Under the pieces are notes generated by a model, which was given only the letters and a program-made list of their open reading frames with translations, did not search any database and was not told the origin of the DNA. Of a DNA stretch of 64,000 bases, positions 15,507 through 23,455 are shown piece after piece (within the stretch, counting starts at the first letter, position 1; each line of letters starts with the position of its first letter). Location of the stretch: NCBI GenBank assembly GCA_016649715.1, contig JAENXC010000018.1, forward strand, positions 1 through 64,000. The letters are read 5' to 3'. Made by a program: the position numbers and the translations under genes. The DNA is from Flavobacteriaceae bacterium (GTDB lineage Bacteria > Bacteroidota > Bacteroidia > Flavobacteriales > Flavobacteriaceae).

Positions 15507-17315
15507 ATGAACCCAACTCCTGAACAATCAACCATCATCAATTCCACAGGAGACCTGTGCATAAATGCTATTGCCGGTTCGGGAAAAACAACCACTATTT
15601 TACAATATGCCGCAACCCGGCCAAGCAATGCTAAAATACTCTACATCGCATATAACAAGTCGGTTAAAACTGAAGCGCAACACAAATGCAAGAAATTGGA
15701 CCTATCTAACGTAAGAGTGGAAACCGCCCATTCCCTTGCATATAAGCACATTATTAGGAAAGGAAATTACAGCGTCAACAAAAGAGGATATAAAACATTT
15801 GATATTACACAGATCCTTGAACTTCGTGCAACTGGGGATCCATTCGTGAATTTTTTACTGGCCAATCATATTGCCAAATTAGCTAACTATTTCTGCAATA
15901 GCACCGCCCTTAAAGTCCAAGACCTAGATTATTCCACAACCCTCACGGATAAAAAGGCCAAAACCTTTGTGAAAAATCACTATCAACTTATCGAAAGGGG
16001 CACGAGAGAGTTCTTGGCAAAAATGGAAAATAGGGAAATAGAATGTACACACGATTTCTATCTTAAAAAATTCCAGCTCACCAATCCAGTTTTAAACTTC
16101 GATTATATTCTATTCGATGAAGGTCAAGACGCTTCCCCAGCAATGTTGGATATTTTCTTAAAACAAAAAGCTGCAAAAATTATTGTTGGAGACATCCACC
16201 AACAAATATATGCCTGGCGGTTTGCAGTGAACTCGCTAAATCAAGTTCCCTTCCCTAATTACAATCTCACAACAAGTTTCCGGTTCCCTCCCGCTATTGC
16301 CAATTTGGCCAACGGCATTCTCTCTTGGAAAAAACATATTGATGAAAAACACAGTCCACTTCTTATCAAAGGAATAGGAAAGACTACAGATAATAAAATC
16401 AGTTCCAAAGCAATTATAGCCAGAACCAACTTAGGGTTACTTTTAAAGGCCATTGAATATGTGGTAGAAAGCAAAAAAGCTGAAAAGATATATTTTGAGG
16501 GCAATATTAATTCCTATACCTACGCGGAAAATGGCACATCACTTTATGATGTATTAAATCTATATATAGGCAAGAGAAACCTTATTAAGGATTCTCTCAT
16601 TAAAACAATGCACAGCATTGAACAGTTGGAAAACTATATTGAAAATACTGAAGATGTCCAATTGGCGATGATGGTAAAAATTGTTCAGGAATACGGGCAA
16701 AAAATCCCAGTCATTCTAAAAGAGATAAAAGAAAAACATATTTCCACTGATGACAAGGAAACCGCTGAGGTCATTTTCTCCACCGTCCATCGAAGTAAAG
16801 GGATGGAATATGATGCCGTTTATCTCGTAAATGATTTTATTTCAGAAGAAAAAATCAAAAAACTAAGCAAGGAATTCTTAAAAGAACATAGTGCCAAAAT
16901 CAATGAAGAAATCAATCTGCTGTACGTGGCCATCACCCGTACAAAAAAACACCTCTTTATCCCTGAAACCCTGCTTCCGGAAAACACAAAAAAATCTCCT
17001 TACATCCATCCCCTTAAAGTAGAGGTCCCGGCCAAAGAAAATGGTGAAATTACAATAGAAGAGGTAATTGGTATAATGACAAAAAACTCAAATCCCCCCA
17101 ATACCAACAAAAAAACAAAAGCGTATTCGGTGGAGGAAAAGCGAAAAAGCCATAAAGACGCTTACAAGCCTTGGACCCCTGTATTAGATGATGAATTGAC
17201 AGTATTATATTGTGAAGGCAATTCAGTAAAAAGTATGGCCGTACATTTCGGCCGTACCCAAGGTGCCATCCGCTCCCGTATCAAAAAATTAGAATTAAAA
17301 GAATTATACGGATAA
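15507..17315 (+). CDS. UvrD/Rep-type helicase with C-terminal helix-turn-helix
   Basis: This 602-aa superfamily 1A helicase shows AIAGSGKTTT (Walker A, residues 21-30), FDEGQDASPAM (Walker B, near 203), QQIYAWRFAVNS (motif III), a TSFRFP segment, STVHRSKGMEYDAVYLV (motif V) and LLYVAITRTKKHL (motif VI). It is shorter than housekeeping UvrD/PcrA (about 720 aa) and resembles the stand-alone UvrD-like helicases of defence islands. The last 50 residues (PWTPVLDDELTVLYCEGN, then AVHFGRTQGAIRSRIKKL) form a GcrA/Myb-like helix-turn-helix, an unusual addition that may recruit the helicase to DNA. It ends the five-gene cassette; repeat copy 2 follows 13 nt downstream. Confidence 0.85.
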   Translation: MNPTPEQSTIINSTGDLCINAIAGSGKTTTILQYAATRPSNAKILYIAYNKSVKTEAQHKCKKLDLSNVRVETAHSLAYKHIIRKGNYSVNKRGYKTFDITQILELRATGDPFVNFLLANHIAKLANYFCNSTALKVQDLDYSTTLTDKKAKTFVKNHYQLIERGTREFLAKMENREIECTHDFYLKKFQLTNPVLNFDYILFDEGQDASPAMLDIFLKQKAAKIIVGDIHQQIYAWRFAVNSLNQVPFPNYNLTTSFRFPPAIANLANGILSWKKHIDEKHSPLLIKGIGKTTDNKISSKAIIARTNLGLLLKAIEYVVESKKAEKIYFEGNINSYTYAENGTSLYDVLNLYIGKRNLIKDSLIKTMHSIEQLENYIENTEDVQLAMMVKIVQEYGQKIPVILKEIKEKHISTDDKETAEVIFSTVHRSKGMEYDAVYLVNDFISEEKIKKLSKEFLKEHSAKINEEINLLYVAITRTKKHLFIPETLLPENTKKSPYIHPLKVEVPAKENGEITIEEVIGIMTKNSNPPNTNKKTKAYSVEEKRKSHKDAYKPWTPVLDDELTVLYCEGNSVKSMAVHFGRTQGAIRSRIKKLELKELYG

Positions 17316-17328
17316 AACCATAATTTCA

Positions 17329-17368
17329 CTATCCTGCAAGATGTTGCCCCAGGCCACCTTGTTGGTAT
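17329..17368 (+). repeat. 40-bp boundary repeat, copy 2
   Basis: This matches 10981-11020 at 35 of 40 positions in the same orientation. It lies between the UvrD-like helicase stop and the start of the 375-aa gene. Together with copy 1 it brackets 11082-17315. No helicase-like or Argonaute-like coding remnant adjoins this copy. Confidence 0.7.
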
Positions 17369-17387
17369 AAATTAAAACCCACTAATT

Positions 17388-18515
17388 ATGTCCAACACTA
17401 CTTTCACAAGACAAGAATTATACGATCTAGTTTGGAGCAAACCCGCAACCCATATTGCAAAGGAATACGGCTTTTCTGATAATGTTATCCGAAAGATTTG
17501 TAAAAAGTATAATATCCCACTGCCTAAATCCGGCTATTGGTCTAAGTTGAAATTCAACAAAAAAGTAGTAAAAACAAAACTTCCAAAGCAAGATGATAAC
17601 CCTCAAATATCATTAGAGAAATCAAACCAACAACTTTATACTGGAGACAATCCTCTATCCAAATTGGCATTGAGAAAAAACGAAATTCTACAAGACGGAT
17701 TAAACCTCAAAGTCTCAGATAAATTATCCAATCCACATCATCTAATTACGTCAACGAAAGAGTATTACAAGCAACTGGAAATTGTAAGAAAAAAGGGAGG
17801 TTGGGGCCACGATGTAGACAGTTCAAAGGCGCTAAGTATAAGTGTTGCCAATAATTTATACCCTAGAGCATTTCGCTTTATGGATAGTCTATTAAAACTC
17901 TTAGAAAAAAGAGGTCATAAAATAGAATCAAATAAATACAGTACAAAAGTCATCATTAAAGGCCAGGGTTATTCAATAAGATTAATTGAAAAAAGCAAGA
18001 GAGTAAAACGAGAAACTACATATTCCTACGAATCTTTCGATCTTGAGCCCACGGGAAATTTATGTCTTAAGATCGATCATTCTTATCCAATTAAAGAATG
18101 GTCAGATGGCAAAACTAAAAAATTGGAAGATCGTCTAGTAGATATTTTAGCCTGGTTAGAAATCAAAGGAGAAGAAGACGAACAGCAAGCTATAGCAAGT
18201 GCAATTTGGCATAAAAAATATGAAGAAGAAAAACAGCGAGAAAAAGAACTCCAATTACTTAAAGACGAAGAATTAGCCAAGTTCGAAGGACTATTCCAAG
18301 CTGCAACACGTTTCCAAAAAGCACAATACCTCAGAAATTTCATTCAAGAGTTTGAAGATTACGCCATTAAATCCAACACCTTAAATCCTGAAAAACAAGA
18401 GTGGATCAACTGGGCAAAAGAAAAAGCAGATTGGTACGATCCATTTATTGAAAAAGAAGTCCCCCTCCTAAGTGATATTGACAGAGACACCTTAAAATCG
18501 AACAAACGAAGCTAA
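17388..18515 (+). CDS. HTH-containing protein of unknown function
   Basis: The first 55 residues (TRQELYDLVWSKPATHIAKE, then SDNVIRKICKKYNIPLP and SGYWSKL) form a helix-turn-helix seen in a widespread family of bacterial proteins of unknown function that often sit in genomic islands. The rest (about 320 aa) is charged and helical, with a Glu/Lys-rich stretch at about 265-300 that looks like a coiled coil. No enzymatic motif is visible. It is preceded by repeat copy 2 and is the last plus-strand gene of the island, so it may be a separate module. It is probably a DNA-binding or regulatory protein. Confidence 0.65.
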   Translation: MSNTTFTRQELYDLVWSKPATHIAKEYGFSDNVIRKICKKYNIPLPKSGYWSKLKFNKKVVKTKLPKQDDNPQISLEKSNQQLYTGDNPLSKLALRKNEILQDGLNLKVSDKLSNPHHLITSTKEYYKQLEIVRKKGGWGHDVDSSKALSISVANNLYPRAFRFMDSLLKLLEKRGHKIESNKYSTKVIIKGQGYSIRLIEKSKRVKRETTYSYESFDLEPTGNLCLKIDHSYPIKEWSDGKTKKLEDRLVDILAWLEIKGEEDEQQAIASAIWHKKYEEEKQREKELQLLKDEELAKFEGLFQAATRFQKAQYLRNFIQEFEDYAIKSNTLNPEKQEWINWAKEKADWYDPFIEKEVPLLSDIDRDTLKSNKRS

Positions 18516-18609
18516 TGGTAACTAACCAACCGCCCCACTTCCGGCACTTACTCATTCTCTCGTTCCGCAGGCTACATTCCTTCAATCGCAAGAGCCTACA
18601 GTTCCGCGC

Positions 18610-18676
18610 AGCATAAGCAATAATTTATTATACCTTAGGTCTTTCCATAAAGTGAAATCAAATTATTGCCTATGCT
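18610..18676. repeat. 17-bp inverted repeat
   Basis: The arms at 18610-18626 and 18660-18676 are complementary at 16 of 17 positions (AGCATAAGCAATAATTT versus the complement of AAATTATTGCCTATGCT), separated by 33 nt. No poly-T tract follows immediately, so it is not an obvious intrinsic terminator. Confidence 0.7.
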
Positions 18677-18750
18677 TTTTGCCATTGCCCTCACTCCAGA
18701 ACATATCACAACACCTTGGTAAAACCATTAACCTCACGGAAGGCAGGTAA

Positions 18751-18873
18751 AGCGGTGTTCGTCAGTCGTTCCGTTTCGTTCCGCAAAACATCCCGACAAG
18801 GGTATACAAGCAGCTATGCGTTAATATTTTTATAGGTATAGCTGCCCTTGTCGGGACCATAAATAGCACCGCT
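18751..18873. repeat. Nested inverted repeats
   Basis: The outer arms AGCGGTG (18751-18757) and CACCGCT (18867-18873) enclose perfect 11-bp arms CCCGACAAGGG (18792-18802) and CCCTTGTCGGG (18845-18855). Inside these an additional GCAGCTAT / ATAGCTGC pair is possible with a bulge. The nesting indicates a cruciform or a folded RNA of about 120 nt. Confidence 0.65.
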
Positions 18874-19815
18874 GCGGCGACACGTCCTCGCTGGCACTAT
18901 TTATTTGTTTTGCTTCACACACTGCTCTCCTTCCTCACCCGTGGCTACTCCATCCCCCCAAGCCCAAATAAGGTGTTCGCTGCCGCTCACCACTTAATTA
19001 TTGGGGGTCTGCCGCCACTTGTTAATTGTGCGAGCCTGCGGGTCGCTGCGGGCTGGTCGGGCTGTCACGATTTTTGCATCCACCCCATTTGCCTACAGTC
19101 GCTTCGTTTCCCTCATTCGTGCCTCATTCGCTCAACTCAGCCACTTTCGGCAACCCGCGCAAGAGTAGCTCCTTCCCTCCACTACACCAGCCTACGCACC
19201 TTCATTTCGCAATGCCACCTGGATAATTTCAATTTCTATCCGCCACTCCGAAAGAATGGTGTATAACATAACAATTCATCTTCCTCAGGCATTGCTCCAT
19301 TCCGGCTCCGGCTCGTTTCGTTACACTCAGTCGCTACCCTTGCCTTTCCCATCCGAAGCAAAAAATCGCGCCAGCCCTGCCGTAAACGGTAGGCGTCTGC
19401 CGCCCTCCTCCCTCGGGCTACTGCATCCGCCACCCTTGCTCCGCTCGCAGGCGGCTCGCACTATAGTTCCAGCAATCCATTCCGCTACTCTCCATTCCTT
19501 GCTTCCACTATAGCTCCGCTTTGGTTTACCTGCCTAATAAACTTCAATCGAATAAGAATAAACATCCATTTGATCATTAAAGAATGGACATCTGATAATC
19601 ATTGTTGACTCCAAATATTTCCAATTTAAAATGAACTTCAGACTTGAATATGAAACTTACCACTATCTGACTTCTACAATCAAATGCAATATTCCGCTTC
19701 ATCCGATTTACTGAAAAAGAATAACCCCACTTTTAATTCCGATTCAAATCAACCATCCGTTAGAGAGAAGTAAAAACTCCAACATAAAGCAAAGGTACAG
19801 GCGTGCGGATGCGAG

Positions 19816-19873
19816 AGCTGCAAGGGTTCGCTTCGCCTGTTTTAAAAAAAAATCTCCACCCTTGCTTTTAGCT
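19816..19873. repeat. Inverted repeat around an A-tract
   Basis: The arms AGCTGCAAGGG and CCCTTGC-(TTTT)-AGCT flank a loop that carries a run of A residues and the phrase AATCTCCACCC. The phrase recurs inside the larger structure at 20221-20350. Confidence 0.5.
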
Positions 19874-19999
19874 TGAATTATGCTTCTCACTCTTATTGAT
19901 ACTATGGTCTGCACCTGACAATTCCGTTCTTAAAACACGGGTAGTATTTTTTTTAACAGCCCTTGCATCAATCGCACCGATCCTGTGGCATAAGGCATT

Positions 20000-20164
20000 A
20001 TGTTCAAGTTTTTATTTAGAGTCCGTTTAGGCAGCCGGTGGTTGCTGGCGGGCATACGCACCTCGGGCAGTCCGTTCTTCATTGGTGTGCATTACGTAGG
20101 CTTCAAAGAGTACACGTTGCGCATCCTTTGGTTAGAGTGCTGCCTCACAGAGCTCCCTTTTTAG
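20000..20164 (+). CDS. Small ORF of 54 residues
   Basis: An ATG-initiated frame encodes MFKFLFRVRLGSRWLLAGIR, a middle part containing GSPFFIGVHYVGFKEY, and ends TELPF. The amino-acid pattern is plausible for a small beta-rich protein and unlike the repetitive frames around it. The stop codon lies inside the terminator hairpin at 20149-20179, as expected for the end of a real short transcript. No clear ribosome-binding site is visible, which is common in Bacteroidota. I do not recognise a family. Confidence 0.4.
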   Translation: MFKFLFRVRLGSRWLLAGIRTSGSPFFIGVHYVGFKEYTLRILWLECCLTELPF

Positions 20165-20179
20165 GGGGCTCTTTTTTTT
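20149..20179 (+). terminator. Intrinsic terminator
   Basis: AGAGCTCCC and GGGGGCTCT form a 9-bp stem with one wobble position around a short loop, followed by a run of T residues. It overlaps the stop codon of the small ORF. Confidence 0.7.
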
Positions 20180-20220
20180 AGTCGTTCCCCGAAAAATTAA
20201 TAAAAGAGGCCAGCAAAGAT

Positions 20221-20350
20221 AGGCGGGTTGCTCCCACCGCTCCAGCCACCACGGGTTTTCAAGGTCAGGCCCTTCGGGTTTTGATGAAAATCTCCACCCT
20301 CTGGGTAGTATTTTCATTCAAAAACCTTGACAACCCTGGCAAACCCGCCT
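20221..20350. repeat. 130-nt multiply nested hairpin
   Basis: Arms nest in order: AGGCGGGTTGC with GCAAACCCGCCT (20221-20231 / 20339-20350, one bulged A); GGGTTTTCAAGGT with the complement of ACCTTGACAACCC (12 of 13); TTGATGAAAAT with ATTTTCATTCAA; and a tip hairpin ACCC-TCT-GGGT. A side hairpin CCC-TTC-GGG lies on the left half. This degree of nesting suggests a structured RNA or an origin-type DNA fold and not a simple terminator. Confidence 0.7.
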
Positions 20351-20747
20351 AAACAAAAGCTTTCTCTTTTCTTTTTTTTCGCTTCTGATTTTCTCTTTCG
20401 AAAAAATTAATGTGAAGTAAAAAGGAGCTAATTCCAAAAAACATTTATATGTTTATTTGGATAAAAATTCACAGGTTTAGTAAATTAATTACAACACGGA
20501 ACTACATTGACACCTCGTTTCTTATAATAATTTTAACCTTTCTTTTCCTTGATGAATAAGAAACAAAAATTTAAAGCCCCACCAAACTTTAAAAATAATG
20601 TACGGGGATTTTAAGAATGATTCCCATTGATAAAGAAAGAACTGAACCTCCATATTAAATATATCAAATTACGAAAAGATAGTGCTGACACCCAAAAGTG
20701 CTTAACGCTCACTCCCTCTATTCTTTTACTAAATTTTTCTGAGGCCA

Positions 20748-20779
20748 AAGAAAAACAGCCCCGCAATGAGACTGTTTTA
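20748..20779 (-). terminator. Intrinsic terminator of the OB-fold/DUF4407 operon
   Basis: Read on the minus strand, AAAACAGTC and GGCTGTTTTT form a stem around a short loop and run into a T-rich tract about 25-55 nt after the stop codon of the OB-fold gene. Confidence 0.65.
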
Positions 20780-20803
20780 TAGTAATTTTGAATTCATCTT
20801 TAG

Positions 20804-21172
20804 TTATTTTTCTTCTAAACACACAACTTGAAGTCCTGCTATTTTAAATTGCTGTTTTATATTGCCGCTGACTTTTTGCAAACTACCTTCAACTGGAACA
20901 GAATGTGATTTCGGTTTCACCCAAAGTTCAAAATCAGGGTTCTCTACGTCTTGTATGGAGTAGTAAGCAACACCTAAAATATTTATTGATGTTTTTACTT
21001 TACCTGAAACTGTGGCTTGATTATAATTTCTCGGATTTTCCACAACCTTGCGAATGGAAGTTGTTGTTAGCTTATATTCCAAAGCCTTAACAACTTCGTT
21101 TTCTTCTGTTAACCAGTTATAACCAAAAATAATAAGGGTCATAACTATAATTAATTTTATAATTGATTTCAT
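20804..21172 (-). CDS. OB-fold (tRNA_anti-like) exported or membrane-anchored protein
   Basis: This 122-aa protein starts with a hydrophobic segment (residues 4-20, IIKLIIVMTLIIFGYNW) acting as signal or anchor. The rest matches the bacterial OB-fold pattern of tRNA_anti-like proteins: TSIRKVVENPRNYNQATVSG, GVAYYSIQD, ELWV, VSGNIKQQFKIAGLQ. Such domains bind ligands or partner proteins outside the cytoplasm. It follows the DUF4407 gene by 2 nt, so they are co-transcribed. Its biochemical role is unknown. Confidence 0.7.
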   Translation of the reverse strand: MKSIIKLIIVMTLIIFGYNWLTEENEVVKALEYKLTTTSIRKVVENPRNYNQATVSGKVKTSINILGVAYYSIQDVENPDFELWVKPKSHSVPVEGSLQKVSGNIKQQFKIAGLQVVCLEEK

Positions 21173-21174
21173 AA

Positions 21175-22380
21175 TTACTCATTTACTGGGTTATTATTTG
21201 TGCTGTTGCCTGAAACAAAATTTATGATTCTGTCCAACAAGCCTTCTATCCTATCGCCATTACGTTTGTGCCTTAATTCATCATCAGCATTGTACTTACT
21301 ATTTGTTTTATGCAAATTTCGTTCAGTTTTTAGGCCGTCTTGTAACACTTTAGCTTTGACATCTAATTCATTATTTAAATGAGTTGCATCATCATTCATT
21401 CTTTCTAATTTCAACTTATTACGCTGGCGTTCATACTCGTTTTGTTGACTTCTCAATAAAAGTTCCAATCGCTCGTCTTTCTGACCTTGAAAAAATTTCA
21501 ATCGTAATTCTGCCAAATCTTCTTCATATTGATGGTAATACATTTTTCGCATTGACACCTTCATTGCCATAGGTAAAATCTCAATAAGTAATAGCAGTAC
21601 TCGAAAAAACCAAGTCACGTAAAAAACACTGTCATCAGTTTTAGATAATCTGTTTAGCAAACGCATTTGTTTGAAAGGGCTTTTAGAAATAACTTCGACC
21701 GCTTCTTCTTTTTCAATTGCAATTTCTCTTTTGACATCAGCAATTTTTGTGTTATTCACTGCAATTATGGCATCGTGTTCTTTTTTGTACACATCATAAT
21801 CCGCCTTTTTCATATCATATATATCGTATTTACCTCTGTTGCCTGTGCCACCGCTACCATCGGCTTCAATTGTGTATGCCATTCTCAAATCTTCCAGATG
21901 CTGTGTAGAGTTCTTTGAATCTTGGCTTAGCATACTTAATTGATTGGCATATCGAGCCTCAACATCATCTTCCGTCTGTTTTTGTTCAGCATAAAGCATT
22001 TCCGTTACATCATCTTTATAAAAGTAAAAAATGATTGGTTCACTAATCAAAAGTGACATTCCTGCTGCAATGAGTAATCGAACACCAAGCCCAATCGTAA
22101 ATTCGCCAGGGTTACCTATACCCATCACACTGCGTTCTACCAATAGTAGTAAGAACGATACTGCAATTGCACCCAAGCCTGCTGCTAACATATTTTCTGA
22201 AAGACTATAAATGAAATAACCGTAAGAAAAAAGAGCTATAACCGGAGGCACAAGAACTAAGGTTCCGTACATTCCCATTTTATTAAGCTCTGCGCTCTCT
22301 GTATGCGATGCTGTTTTAGCATCAAACCCTGCTGCCCAAAGCAGGAAACGTTGTATTGGGCCAAATTTTAAAGTTTCCAT
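21175..22380 (-). CDS. DUF4407 membrane protein
   Basis: The 401-aa protein has membrane segments near residues 35-60, 65-85 and 100-120, then a long charged coiled-coil section, another membrane segment (TWFFRVLLLLIEILPMAM, about 255-275) and a second coiled coil rich in Glu, Arg and Lys. The N-terminus (RFLLWAAGFDAKT) and this topology are characteristic of DUF4407 proteins. Function is unknown; the arrangement suggests a membrane-anchored sensor or scaffold. It is flanked in one operon by a 242-aa unknown upstream and the OB-fold protein downstream. Confidence 0.75.
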   Translation of the reverse strand: METLKFGPIQRFLLWAAGFDAKTASHTESAELNKMGMYGTLVLVPPVIALFSYGYFIYSLSENMLAAGLGAIAVSFLLLLVERSVMGIGNPGEFTIGLGVRLLIAAGMSLLISEPIIFYFYKDDVTEMLYAEQKQTEDDVEARYANQLSMLSQDSKNSTQHLEDLRMAYTIEADGSGGTGNRGKYDIYDMKKADYDVYKKEHDAIIAVNNTKIADVKREIAIEKEEAVEVISKSPFKQMRLLNRLSKTDDSVFYVTWFFRVLLLLIEILPMAMKVSMRKMYYHQYEEDLAELRLKFFQGQKDERLELLLRSQQNEYERQRNKLKLERMNDDATHLNNELDVKAKVLQDGLKTERNLHKTNSKYNADDELRHKRNGDRIEGLLDRIINFVSGNSTNNNPVNE

Positions 22381-22432
22381 AATTTTTAAATTTAAGCCAG
22401 CCCCACAAATTTGGAACTGGCTTGGTTAATAA

Positions 22433-23161
22433 TTAGTCTCTATCAATAAGACCTTTCAAAATGTTTGAATAATGGATAAGAAGATTATCCAGCATATCGA
22501 TGTACAAATCTTCTCCTTTCACAATCGAGTTGTTGATTTTAGCTCTAACTCGAAGGTTTGGGATAATATCAGCATCGTTACATTCAGCAAGCGTCATTTG
22601 CACAAATGATGATCGTCGCCTTATTATTGTGCGATATAGTTCCTCAAGATGTTCAGTAAACGCTTTGGCTACTTCCAATCGGTATTTCGACTTAACTACA
22701 GTTAATGCGGCATTACAGTGCTCTCGGATAAAGTCCAATCGCGCCTGCAATATGGTATCATAAACTTGTAATCGCCTTTTAGATGTAGTTGCAAGCATTT
22801 CTTTTTTCATACTTTGAACTTGCTTGAACATTGAACGGTTCATAAGCTGCTCCCCCAGAGACCAGTTTTTATTCATCAAACCCTCATACATCTCCTTTTG
22901 TCCACGCAGCTCATCTGTTAAATTTTCAGTGCGCTCTAAAGCCACTTCTGCGCCATCCATAGAATGGTTTTTTGCTTGTGGCCCTGTAATTACGCTACTG
23001 TTATTAATATAAGGTGTGGACTTTGCCACAGGATTTGTAGTTTCCTGTGTGAACTTATCTTGAAAGTCAAAAAAGTTGTTGCTGTTTAACGCCTCGAAGT
23101 TCTCTTCGGGTGTATGGCCATTCAGCGGGTCGTGGCCTTGGTATTCATTTTTCATACTCAT
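22433..23161 (-). CDS. Coiled-coil protein of unknown function, first gene of the DUF4407 operon
   Basis: I do not recognise this 242-aa soluble protein. The first 90 residues are polar and probably disordered (Asn, Thr and Ser rich). Residues 75-240 are helical and charged, consistent with a coiled coil. No enzymatic motif is seen. A Bacteroidota-type promoter lies about 250 nt upstream and the leader carries terminator-like hairpins. It precedes the DUF4407 gene by 52 nt. Confidence 0.65.
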   Translation of the reverse strand: MSMKNEYQGHDPLNGHTPEENFEALNSNNFFDFQDKFTQETTNPVAKSTPYINNSSVITGPQAKNHSMDGAEVALERTENLTDELRGQKEMYEGLMNKNWSLGEQLMNRSMFKQVQSMKKEMLATTSKRRLQVYDTILQARLDFIREHCNAALTVVKSKYRLEVAKAFTEHLEELYRTIIRRRSSFVQMTLAECNDADIIPNLRVRAKINNSIVKGEDLYIDMLDNLLIHYSNILKGLIDRD

Positions 23162-23280
23162 AAAATTTAGAATTAAACAAATTCTTATGAAATACGAGTT
23201 TAAGCGGGCTAGTAGAGGAATTTGAAACGGAATAATGGAGATTAATTCAGAGGATATATGCTCTTTGTAGATTTAAACAA

Positions 23281-23322
23281 AAAAACTCAATAAAGGGTTT
23301 TTATGCCTCTATTGAGTTTTTT
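23281..23322 (-). terminator. Terminator-like hairpin in the operon leader
   Basis: AAAAACTCAATA and TATTGAGTTTTTT pair perfectly over 8 bp or more and are flanked by A and T runs, so the hairpin could work on either strand. It lies between the minus-strand promoter and the first gene, where it would attenuate the operon or end a leader RNA of roughly 125 nt. A second hairpin (AAACAGA / TCTGTTT at 23342-23362) sits between it and the promoter. Confidence 0.6.
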
Positions 23323-23411
23323 AAAGAGACGAATTAAATTAAAACAGATTTAAGCTCTGTTTTTCAAATTCCTCAAATTATCGCTATGAGTGGCTTCGTA
23401 TCTCTTTGATA

Positions 23412-23441
23412 CAAAGATATAAAAAAATATATAACCGCAAA
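23412..23441 (-). promoter_or_regulatory. Bacteroidota-type promoter for the 242-aa/DUF4407/OB-fold operon
   Basis: On the minus strand TTTG (23441-23438) is followed after 18 nt by TATCTTTG (23419-23412), matching the Bacteroidota -33 TTTG and -7 TAnnTTTG elements. The -7 box lies in a dyad (CTTTG-ATA-CAAAG), which may also serve as an operator shared with the divergent gene. Confidence 0.65.
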
Positions 23442-23455
23442 ATTTATTTATATTT

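Larger units (their letters stand above)
18516..20803 (+). other. Long mostly non-coding region with structured DNA
   Basis: Roughly 2.3 kb contain only one small ORF I can support. The segment 18.5-19.5 kb is richer in G+C than the flanks and strongly pyrimidine-skewed on the plus strand. Several long inverted repeats are listed separately. ORFs above 60 codons in 18.9-19.5 kb overlap in several frames and do not look like proteins. Such regions in Bacteroidota often accompany integrated mobile elements (transfer or replication origins, structured RNAs), but no integrase, relaxase or tra gene is present here. Confidence 0.6.

Noticed and set aside
18910-19513. Overlapping ORFs of 65-118 codons on both strands
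   Set aside because: They overlap in several frames within a pyrimidine-skewed tract, have low-complexity Ser/Pro/Leu/His composition and show no domain; treated as frames open by base composition.
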